Shown here: piece by piece, positions 10,284-19,706 of the stretch
How positions within the stretch are numbered: position 1 is the stretch's first letter
Layout: the number at the start of each line of letters is the position of its first letter
Assembly: GCF_945859685.1 (NCBI RefSeq)
Contig: NC_079149.1
Coordinates: forward strand, 58,236,991 to 58,300,990
Source: Eupeodes corollae
Taxonomy: Eukaryota > Arthropoda > Insecta > Diptera > Syrphidae
Direction: 5' to 3'
Length of the DNA: 64,000 bases
Position numbers and translations under genes: made by a program
Notes under the pieces: model-generated
What the model was told of the DNA's origin: nothing
Databases searched by the model: none
The model's input: only the letters and a program-made list of their open reading frames with translations

Positions 10284-12527
10284 ATTAGAAAAGCATTTGA
10301 CAAAAATTACCATAAAATAAATATTTGTTATTGAAATTTTTTGAGGTGACCATTTTTAGAGATAGAAATTACCACCCTTTAAAAGTCAATTAAGAATTGT
10401 TTTTAGTATTCTTTTTAGTTTTAATTTTATTTTACAACAATATAAATATGAAAATTAAGCGTTTAAAGTATTTTAAAAACATCCTAAAATTCCTAAAATA
10501 GCAATGTACATACTGTACATAAAAAGATTAATTACTTCTGTCTATCAAAATATTCCATAAACCTATAATGCAATTAGACTATTTATTCACATTTCTCTTT
10601 ATTTATTTTCTTGCAGGTGAGTTATATCTGATCCACTTTAAATTAACATTCACATATGGTAAGTACAAGTTCCCTGTGCAGGTACGATAGCGTGCTATAT
10701 GTACAAAATGTGGCTTCATAAATAATTTATATGGCAGGTCTGGCCATCACAAGCATAAAACAAGTACTGCAAAAATCTACAGAATTTGTGAGAATATCAA
10801 AGTGACTAAAGTACGTCACTTGGGATATCTAACCCCTATAAATATTGAAATTTCCCTAGAAAAGAGAAAGCGAGGGCAAAAAATTGCTTTTCGAGTACTG
10901 CAGGATATAAATTTATAAAAGCAATTAGACAACAGATGGTACAATTTTTATTTTATTAGAAAAATAATAATACTGCTATTGAATAGAAAAATGCATCTGG
11001 AGTTGAGTTATTTAAATTAATTGTTATTGACAAAAAAAAACTTAAATAATCGAAAACAAAAAAAAAAAAATACAAAAAATAGAATGTTTTATCGGTTTAA
11101 ATTTAATATTGAAATTCATTTCCTTTCAAATGGATGACAAATTAATGCAACATATGCAATGTTTCTATATTATTATTTTGTGAAACAAATTAGAAAAGTA
11201 AAAACATCAGTAGTTGTTGTACCTAGGACATTTGATTAATGAATGTATTTTAATATTAAAGCGTACAACAAAGAAAGGTTTCGTGTCCCATAATTGAAAT
11301 ATGAAAAAGAATTGGTCTGATTTAATTAAAGTGCCAATTGGTTTTCATAATAATTAAATACAACAAATTTTTTAGAAAAATCTAAGGGTGTAGGCTACTT
11401 TAAATCAAAACTATATAAATGAAAAAATATAACATTGCAACCAGTTCATAAGCAAACAAAATTTTCTTTTGAAGAAACGTTTCTTTGACATATTCTTCGT
11501 TGTTTAGATGTGTTTTAAAGTTAATAATAGTAAACAATTTTCAAGTCAATTTCATTACAAAGTTCTAACTAAAGTTTTCTTAAAATTAGAACTTCATTTA
11601 GTTCTAACTTATTTCTTCGTCAAGTTTTACAGGATAAGAACTCTGATTTAGATCTCTGTTTAAATTAGGACTTCGATTTATTATATCCTTAAATTGGAGG
11701 GTGCAAAATATTAGAAGTCGGCTTGGTAATGTTTTGAAAGGCTTTATTTTTAAATATATTCCGGTTTGGAATGAATTTAAGACCACAAGAAAATTAAATA
11801 TACAATAATAAAATATTTTGTACCTACGCATCAACGGTTTGCCAAAAAGTAAAAATAGAAGATACATTGTGTAAATTTGTGTGGACACCGATAGTTTCAT
11901 AAAATTTAAATGCTACTTATTAATTCAAACCCAATAAGCTATTTACTTTTTGTGAGCCTTATTTTAGATTAACATATATTTTTAATCAAATGGTGAATGG
12001 ACATGATATGTATTAGTGTGATAATAAGGACAATTGTTGATTCTGCGAAAAGCTAGTTAAATTATGCCGAGAAATAACATCCAATCTAAAACTGTTTATA
12101 TTCTCATGGACAACATGACCAGATAAAATCGTAGATAAATCTGATGACAAGACGCCCGTTTTAACATTAAATGCATTTGAACAAATATTTAACAATACTA
12201 AACTCTTATAAATATTGTTGCATTTTTAATCTCGAAAATTATCTTTTGCATCTACTAAACACATGATTTTTTGAAAACAATGTAATACTTTTTATCATTA
12301 AGATTGCATGCATCATAATATTTTAAAGATTTCAGGACTGAATGAATGGTTCAGTGCAACACGAATTTGTGTACATACATATGTACATTTTTTTAAAACA
12401 AGAATAATTTCAAATAACACCAATCTTAAACGAAATACAATAAAATACAATTTATATTTCGAAAATAGTTAGAATATCAGCTTGCAGACATTTTTAATAG
12501 ATATATAATAAATATAAAAATAGAAAA
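10284..12527. other. AT-rich non-coding stretch, possibly intronic
   Basis: No recognised gene. Its one notable element is the splice-like site at 10585-10622, listed separately. Confidence 0.5.
10585..10622 (+). promoter_or_regulatory. candidate recursive splice site (ratchet point)
   Basis: A pyrimidine-rich run (ATTTCTCTTTATTTATTTTC) leads into TTGCAG at 10611-10616, followed at once by GTGAGT at 10617-10622: a strong 3' splice site fused to a strong 5' splice site. This juxtaposition is the pattern of zero-length exons used in recursive splicing of long fly introns. No open reading frame flanks it. If real, it puts this part of the window inside a long plus-strand intron. Chance occurrence is possible. 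Confidence 0.5.
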
Positions 12528-13115
12528 GAGGCTGGAATGCGACCCACACTGATAACTTCCCATCTCGTCTGTCGATTTGTCTTGCTTAAAAGGTTTGAAG
12601 GTTTTCGTGCTTTGTTAAAAAAGTCGTCAGTTAAATTATTCTAAAAAAAATTAAAATAACCAGCAATATTTTTAATATGATGAAATATGTAGTTTGATTT
12701 AAAAATTTATTTTTTTTAACGAGATTTTTAGTCGTTAACCAATTTTTACCAATTTTAGTTACATTTTTTATGAACAAACTGACTATAAAAAATTACTAAA
12801 GCCAATGAGTTTAAAGCCAATGTCTCAAAGTTTTGAAAAGTTAATTGAGTCGATTTGTACTTATTTTTACTTTTTGTAAAAAAAACTGTCAATTCGATTT
12901 TTCTCAAAATTTTACGGAATGTTGGAAACAAAATTTCTCGTAAGATACGCCATAATCCCATATTTTTGAAGAGATATTTGACAAGGTGACACATTTTTTT
13001 TCAGTTGATTTTGATTTATAAAAAGACCGTAAATTGATTTTTTTTTTCAAAAATGGACTTGTTTGGATCACGTTACAATATATAATATAAAATTTGATTA
13101 AAGTCTCTAGTGTTC
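12528..13115 (+). mobile_element. GAGGCTGGG-family repeat, copy C (short)
   Basis: The left end GAGGCTGGAATGCGACCC is clear, followed by GATAACTTCCCATC and the internal units. The copy stops after the GTCTCTAG block at about 13115, so the whole right third is missing. Confidence 0.85.
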
Positions 13116-13583
13116 TAAAATCTAAAATTCATAGAACGAACAATTATTTCAAACTATTTTCTACAGAACTGATTAGATGCGAGAAATGCTTGAGTTCTTA
13201 ATATTTGTAATGTAAAGTTTCGAAGATAAACCGAGAGTTATAAGTTGATTTTAGAACTTTGTCAAGGAGCTGGCAGTTTGTATTTTGTGTGAAATAGTGC
13301 TTTTCAATTCTTGGTCAAAAGTTTTTGAGAAAAACGAAAGATTTAAGATTTAAATAGAGTGTTGAAGGGGTTAAAATCGATTTGCTTAGAGTCCAATGCC
13401 TTACCTGACTTTAATTATCGATTCAAAGATTCGTATGGTTAAAACATATAGTACAACCGCTATGGCATAACTGAGGTTGAAAGTCTTTGATTTGCCTGAT
13501 TTTCTCATCTTGATGCCTTTAAATTTTAATTTTTCTTTCAAATACTCCCCAACAAAATTTCAAACGATGCAAAAAAAAAATAG
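13116..13583. other. non-coding stretch
   Basis: No gene or transposon motif is recognised between copy C and the mariner scrap. Confidence 0.4.
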
Positions 13584-13688
13584 GTGTGACGGAGAATTGA
13601 CATTGTCACGATTACTACTTGACATAACGACAATTGAATTTCTCGCGCAATAGAGCTATTGATTCTGTAAGAAGTGTGCCTGGCGGCC
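13584..13688 (-). pseudogene. mariner transposase scrap
   Basis: On the minus strand a stretch reads TESIALLREKF and, in another frame just downstream, NRDNVNSPSH. These correspond to the segment between the GATCHT and NWPPRSCDLTP blocks of mariner-like transposases. Several indels are present. It is too short to place in a subfamily. Confidence 0.55.
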
Positions 13689-14720
13689 TGTTAGATCTAC
13701 AGAACGTGGAGTCATATATGCTTGTAATAAATTAATTTGCAATAACTGATACAAGAAATAGCGAAAACAAATTCTTACTAACTTTAGTAGCAGATCTTGA
13801 CCATTTATATTAACTTCTCATAGGAAGTTATTGTAATGGGTCCGATTTGTCAAACAGAAAATTTTGACGTTTCTCGACGTTTCAAGGTCCCTAGAGTCGA
13901 AATAAAAGATTTTTAGAAAGATGTATCTGCGTGCTTGTGTACGTTGGTTCGTACGTTCGCTACGTTTTTTTCGTCGTGCATAGCTCATGAAATAGAAGAG
14001 ATATCGACTTCAAATACATTTTATTATACAGACAATAATGCAGAAAGACGAAGAAAGGGATCTTAAAAGAATTGCGTGGATGTTTTTTATCATAGCAGTT
14101 TAAAAAAAGGAGAACATCTTGGTTAACCCTAAATATCTAACGAACCAATAACGCTAGAGACTTGAATAAAACTTTGTATTTTATATTGTAACGTGGTACG
14201 AAACAAATATATTTTTTGAAAAAAATGCAAGTAACGTTTTTTTATGTATCAAAAAAAAACTGAACAAAAAAAATTCGTCACCTCAAAAATTTTACGAACA
14301 AAAATGATTTTATTTTTAAAACAACTTTGTGCAGCGCAAAAAAGGTTTTTAACATCTGATAAAATTTTGAGAAAAATGGTATTGACAGTTTTTTTTATAA
14401 ATAATAAAAACCTAAACAAAATATCACTCAAATTTGGTTAAAATTGAATTTCGACTCAAATATCTTTTCAAAAATTTGATATTAAAGCTTCCAACTTATT
14501 TAATCTAATTTTTTTTTTTTTTTTTTTTTTTTTTATATCCGATGGAAATCTTCAAAAGACACTCGGTAAGAATCGGTACCGAGTAGTGTGGGACTCTTAC
14601 CGCACTAAAACCACCGGTGAATCAGGACCAATCTATGAAAGATCGACAAATGATTTTTATTTCTTAATTTTTAAAATCGCATTGGGGGAAGTTTAAGGTT
14701 ATAACACTTTCCCGTAGCTT

Positions 14721-15815
14721 TTAGCCCATCAGCTCATAAGGCTTGGTTCTTCTTAATCTCCGAACATTGTCTCGTACATTTAATACGGTCTCCATTTCAG
14801 AGTTAGTATGACTTTGCAGCCGCTTATTGTGTGATACAGCGTGTTTCTTAACCACTTCTGTAACCATTTCAATTTGAAGGTCACGATGTAGATCGCTATT
14901 TCTTATATACCAAGGGGCATTTATTATTCCACGAAGGACCTTGCTTTGGAATTTTTGGATGGGTTCAGCATTTGTTTTCTTTGTACAGCCCCATAGTTGG
15001 ATGCCATATGTCCAAACGGGTTTCAACACTTGCTTATATAACATTAGTTTGTTCTGGATAGATAGGTCAGAGTTCTTTCCTATTAACCAGTACATTTTTC
15101 TGTACTTCAAGTTTAGTTCTTCTCTTTTCTTTTTGATGTGTTCTTTCCATTTAAGCTTTGCATCCAAATTCATTCCAAGGTATTTGGCGGTATTGGAGTA
15201 AGGTACTTCTGTACTGTTTATAAAAATTGGAACATTGTTTATGTTTTTGTTTGTAAAGTTTATATGCGTCGATTTTGTTTCGTTTAATTTGATACGCCAT
15301 TTGTGCGTCCAATCACTAACTTTATCGACTGCATTTTGCAATTTTTGTGTAGCCTTCATAACGGATTTATCTGGCACCAATATTGCAGTATCATCAGCAA
15401 AGGTGGCCATGATAGCGTTGATGTCCACTGGAATATCCCTTGTATATAACAGATACAGGGTTGGTCCTAGGACACTTCCTTGTGGTACACCGGCTTCAAT
15501 TTTCTTAAGTTCCGAGTAATTTTGGTCGTACCGTACTCTAAAGAGTCGGTTCGTAATGTAAGATTTCAGTATTTCGTAGTACTGCCTGGGGAAGTCCCTA
15601 TGCAGTTTGTACTCAAGTCCCAAGTGCCAAACCTTGTCAAAAGCTTGAGCAACATCTAAGAATACAGACGAGCATACTTGTTTTTCTTCAAGTGCCTTTT
15701 CCACAACATCCGTAATTCGATGCACTTGGTCTATCGTGGAATGTTTATTTCTAAATCCAAACTGATGGCTCGGAATTAGTCTTCTTTCTTCAATTATTTT
15801 GTTAAGCCTTTTAAC
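14721..15815 (-). pseudogene. jockey ORF2, rest of reverse transcriptase
   Basis: The remaining polymerase domain in a different frame, open from 15815. It begins VKRLNKIIEERRLIPSHQFGF and continues with FLDVAQAFDKVWH (first catalytic Asp), AGVPQGSVLGP and ATFADDTAIL (catalytic Asp pair), then the thumb and a C-terminus ending KPYELMG. The palm motifs are intact. The join to the upstream part lies in a TTAAGTTAAAAGG tract, which hints at slippage or microhomology at the deletion. Confidence 0.9.
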
Positions 15816-17341
15816 TTAACTTCTGTTGGTGGCTTACCTTGTTTAGGTATAACAATGACTTCCGCAATTTTCCAATGATGTGGCACATATCTTAGTTTAA
15901 GGCATGCGTTTATTATAAATTGGAGTTTCTTGAAGGCTATAAGAGGCATTTCTTTCAGAACCTGAGCAGTTATAAGATCGTACCCTGGTGATTTTTTGTT
16001 TGACAGCTTATGTTGACACATGCTTCTTACTTCTTTGAGCGTGACAAAAGGTATTTCACATTCGTCGTTTCTGTCAACAAACTGTAAGGGATCTGTAGCT
16101 GTGCTTGCTGGGAATGGCTTGAAAACATTCGCGAGATGTTCAGCAAAGAGATCAGCCTTTTGTTTCGGGTTTCCGATCCATTTACCATCTTGAGATTTTA
16201 TCGGCGGGTTTTGTGTCTGAGGTCTTTTTAGGCGCTTAGTTGCTTTCCATAAGGAGTATTCTGTAGAAGCATCCGTCGTCAGACTTTTCAGGAATCTACT
16301 TAGTGAATCATTTTTAAACTCACAGATTCTTTTTTTTAATTCGTTGTTAAGACGGTTAAAAACTACCTTATCATCTGGGAATCTCGTGGATTGCCATTTT
16401 CTTCTAGCTCTTCTTTTTTCCAATATCAACTCCTTTATTTCGATAGGATATTTTATTTCTTTTTCTCTCGCATTCGAAATAGTTTGAGTACTTTCTTCTG
16501 CAGCCTGCTGCACATCAGCAATAAATTGTTCTACTTCATGATCAATTTGTTCAATTGTTTGCATAGGGGATCTTAGGTTTATAAAATTTTCAAGTTTGTC
16601 TCTGAATTCGTTCCAGTTTGTTCTGTTATTCACGAGCTTGGGATTACTTTTTTCTATTATTTCTGTTTCGCTCAGTGATAAAATTACTGGAGTATGATCT
16701 GATGATAAATCATAATTACCTTCGACACTTATATGATTTCGTTTAATACCTTTAACTACGAAAAAGTCTATAAGGTCTGGTATTTTGTTAGTATCAGATG
16801 GCCAATATGTTGGCGAACCAGAAGAATAAAATTCGCAGTTGTATTTTCGGCCTGCTTGGTATAGCCGTTTACCTTTTGTTGTTATGAGCCTAGATCCCCA
16901 TTGGGTGTGTTTAGCATTGAAGTCGCCACCAACAAGGAAGTTATGTCCTAACAAATGTAGGAGTTCTGCATAGTCTTCTTCAGTTGGAGAGCGCCTCGGA
17001 GGGCAGTATATAGCTGCTATTTTGAATTTTTTCTTTTTTATACCAATACTAATTGTTGTTACTTGCATGTTTTCTTTAGTAAACTTTGGTTCTTCAAAGT
17101 GTGTTAAGCACTTTTTTATAAGTATTGCTGATCCTCCCCTAGCTTTGTCAGCTGGGTGCGGAGCGTGATAACATGTATAGTTTGGTAATTTATTATCAAG
17201 ATTTTGTTCAATAGCGAGGTGGGTTTCGGACACCAAACAAATGTCTATATGCTCTATGTCTAAAAAGATGTTTAGTTCTGATACATGCTGTAAGAGACCG
17301 TTTGCATTCCATGTTGCGATTTTGAGTGTTCTGTCCATCAT
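15794..17341 (-). pseudogene. jockey ORF2, endonuclease and start of reverse transcriptase
   Basis: The first 515 codons of ORF2. Endonuclease motifs: WNANG (11-15), SET (38-40, catalytic Glu), GGDFNAKH (138-145), and SDHTP (214-218). The reverse-transcriptase finger region follows (NKKSPGYD, then IPKQGKPPTEV). After PTEV the usual YRPISLLP block is absent and the frame runs into TAA at 15794-15796. Another frame resumes the protein, so a deletion of roughly 25-30 codons' worth with frame loss is inferred. The ATG overlaps the ORF1 stop. Confidence 0.9.
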
Positions 17342-19038
17342 TGTTTTTTAAGAGCGACTTCTTCGCTTAGCTGTTTTATGTTTAAATCTTGTTGGTCAAT
17401 CCTTTTCAGGATGAGTTCCAGCATTTCTTTTATAGAAGTTTCCTCATTCTTCCGCACATTTTTTACAATCTGGGAATAGGATTTATTTTCATCACTTTTG
17501 CTTAGTGCAATTGCTTTTCCCGGTTGAATTTTAGTAATGTTATCGACCGTTACTTTTTTGCTTTCAACTACTGGTTTTGTGTTGGTTGAGTTTCTAAACT
17601 TGTTCCCAGTTTTGTTTTTTCTTTTTGTGTCTTGGAACTTTTTTGCTACTGGACATCCTCTGTAACTTGCAGGATGATTGCCTTGACAATTAACACATTT
17701 CGCTTTCTGTTCTCTGCCCATGGGACAGTTTTTGGTTGCATGTCTGCCTTTACATTTAACACAAGCGAACTCGCGATTGCAGTATTTTTGTGTATGCCCG
17801 AAGGATTGACAGCGCTTACATTGTGGAACACTTTTCGACTTTCGCAGTGGTTCAATTTTGACAACTATGCCCATAATTGATTTAATACTGTAAATCTTAT
17901 CGAGACTTGCTTTATTTTCAAACGTGAGCATAAATAAAGGTAGAGATCTCTTTTTTGTCGTTGATACCCCAGTGGAGTCTTTTACTATCTCATTTTTAAT
18001 AAGATTATTGGCATCGAGAGCTTGAAAGCCTTTTTGTATAAGGTCTTCGACAATTTCTTTGGCAACACATGAAGAGTGAAGGCCTCTTGCTACTACTTTT
18101 ATCGATCTTGTAGCTTTATTTTCGTACGAGTGCCACTGAATTTTCTTTTTGTTCAATTCTTCAGTGACAGATCTATACGCATCGGCGTCTTCAACAATGA
18201 CTTTCCAATTGTCTTTATTGTATGATGTATATTTACATGTCTTATTCGTGCAATTTTCTACTATTCTCTTAAGCTCTCCAAACATTGCCAATCCGGAGAT
18301 CATAATTGGGGGTGGGGCAGTTTGCCTGGTACCTTTAACGTGAGACTTATTTTGGGGTAAATCTCTTATTTCTTTATTGGATGCTCTCATTTTTGTAGCA
18401 GTATCTGATTTTGAACCTGTTTGCTGACATTTTATAACAGCCTCTGGGCTACTCTCTGCTTTTCGTTTTTTTGACTTACGTTTATTTCGGTTTCCTTCAG
18501 TTTCAAGGAGGAGCTCTTCCTCATCAGTATGAAACTCATTAGCAGTTTTTTGTGGGCTTTTCACTACTGGTGACTTTTGACTTGATATATTGTCTTTCAC
18601 GGACTTTTTATCGAGCAAGCTGACTTTTTCTTCGAGTCTCTTCACTTGTTGCTGAAGACTTTCAACAAGGGCTTCAAGTTGTTTTCTGGCTAAGATTTCT
18701 ATTTGCCATTTATCGAAATAATTTTCGGATTCAACTTGGTGGATCTCGTTGTTTTTTGTGAAACACTGCTGATCTTTTGTTTCGATCTTTTCATGGATGG
18801 TTCCTTTTTCGTTAATGACTTCTATGTCATTTGATTTTTGCGTTAGGGGTTTCGATGGAGTAACCCTTGGTGATATTTTTGGTGGAGTTCTTAGTGTTTT
18901 TGAACTCCGTCTATTTCCTAGAAGCAATAATTGGTCCTCCCCAGAATCCATAGGACCGATCTCCGAAGAGAGTGGATTTACCAGTTTATCTGGATTGCCA
19001 CCTGGGGTATTATATCTATTTGTTTTACTCATTGCCAT
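17338..19038 (-). CDS. jockey ORF1, Gag-like nucleic-acid-binding protein
   Basis: An intact 566-codon frame. ORF1 proteins of this clade coat the element RNA and guide it in the cell. Visible from the N-terminus: a Ser/Pro/Lys-rich disordered region, a coiled-coil stretch at about residues 118-146 (LEALVESLQQQVKRLEEKV), a basic patch at about 183-193, a PRE_C2HC-like region at about 246-350, then three zinc knuckles: CKRCQSFGHTQKYC (407-420), CVKCKGRHATKNC (426-438) and CVNCQGNHPASYRGC (448-462). The C-terminus is Lys-rich and ends in ALKKQ. Its TGA overlaps the ORF2 ATG. The start (MAMSK) is the first ATG of the frame after a leader of about 245 nt. Confidence 0.9.
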   Translation of the reverse strand: MAMSKTNRYNTPGGNPDKLVNPLSSEIGPMDSGEDQLLLLGNRRSSKTLRTPPKISPRVTPSKPLTQKSNDIEVINEKGTIHEKIETKDQQCFTKNNEIHQVESENYFDKWQIEILARKQLEALVESLQQQVKRLEEKVSLLDKKSVKDNISSQKSPVVKSPQKTANEFHTDEEELLLETEGNRNKRKSKKRKAESSPEAVIKCQQTGSKSDTATKMRASNKEIRDLPQNKSHVKGTRQTAPPPIMISGLAMFGELKRIVENCTNKTCKYTSYNKDNWKVIVEDADAYRSVTEELNKKKIQWHSYENKATRSIKVVARGLHSSCVAKEIVEDLIQKGFQALDANNLIKNEIVKDSTGVSTTKKRSLPLFMLTFENKASLDKIYSIKSIMGIVVKIEPLRKSKSVPQCKRCQSFGHTQKYCNREFACVKCKGRHATKNCPMGREQKAKCVNCQGNHPASYRGCPVAKKFQDTKRKNKTGNKFRNSTNTKPVVESKKVTVDNITKIQPGKAIALSKSDENKSYSQIVKNVRKNEETSIKEMLELILKRIDQQDLNIKQLSEEVALKKQ

Positions 19039-19468
19039 ATTTGTTTTTATTTTTGTAACTTTTGTTTAGTTCCATAAATAGCTCAGTTACCTCTTCTATT
19101 TAGGTTTCTTGCAGAACTGGTTCTTCAGAGCGATTATCTTATCTTTTGCTCCTAATTCCTGAGAAGGTAGCTCAGGTGTCTCAGCTCTTGGATTCAATAG
19201 ATCCAACGCTCGTCGTTAGTTCACCTTACGGTTATCCAGCGGGCACCACTTGGAGGTGACGATGCGATTTTGCTCCGCCACCTCTTAATCTAATAAGAAA
19301 TATTGTTTTCAACATTCGGTAACAAATCGAATCGAAAAGTTTCTAAAAGTTCGTTAAAATTGATTTAAGACTCAAATGTCTTTCAAAAATTAAAAATAAT
19401 ACTTTCAAAGTTATTTTATCTTTAAAAAATTATTGTTTTCGACATTCAGTGAATTTTTGATAAAAATC

Positions 19469-19604
19469 CACTTTTTCATGACAAGAATTATTCCTGGAGA
19501 ATTTGTCAATTCCTCGCAAGAGGCAGTGCAGTACATAAACCTTTAGGTAGCACAGGCTGGGATCGAACCAAAGACCTCTCGCAAGGCAGTCCAACGCACT
19601 GGTT
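19469..19604 (-). mobile_element. tRNA-derived SINE fragment
   Basis: Read on the minus strand: TTAACCAGTGCGTTGGACTG (A-box region), CCTTGCGAGAGGTC, then the perfect pol III B box GGTTCGATCCC (plus-strand 19559-19569), a spacer with CCTCTTGCGAGG, and a unique stretch ending TCATGAAAAAGTG at 19469. Box spacing is tRNA-like but no cloverleaf closes, so this is a SINE head and not a tRNA gene. The module CTCGCAAG(AG)GCAGT occurs twice (about 19513 and 19577). The 3' end seems cut off where copy D resumes. Confidence 0.72.
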
Positions 19605-19706
19605 AACGACTAAAAATCTCGTTAACAAAAATAGATTTTTAAGTCAAACTATTTCATCATATTCAAAATATTGTTGGTTATTTTTAAAATTTTTAGAATA
19701 ATTTAA

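Larger units (their letters stand above)
14510..19284 (-). mobile_element. jockey-clade retrotransposon, near full length, with target-site duplication
   Basis: A 4.8-kb element in minus orientation: a 5' UTR of about 245 bp, ORF1 (17338-19038), ORF2 (14721-17341, broken), a 3' UTR of about 190 bp and a poly(A) tail (T-run at about 14510-14534). It is flanked by a perfect 10-bp duplication TTAATCTAAT at 14500-14509 and 19285-19294, so both boundaries are exact. ORF1 and ORF2 overlap by ATGA. Only a deletion in the reverse transcriptase appears to disable it. Confidence 0.93.

Noticed and set aside
17632..17880. Open frames opposite or out of frame with the jockey zinc knuckles
   Set aside because: Shadow frames of ORF1; no family resemblance.
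19540..19604. Functional tRNA gene at the B-box site
   Set aside because: No acceptor or anticodon stems pair correctly, and the sequence runs on into a SINE-like body.
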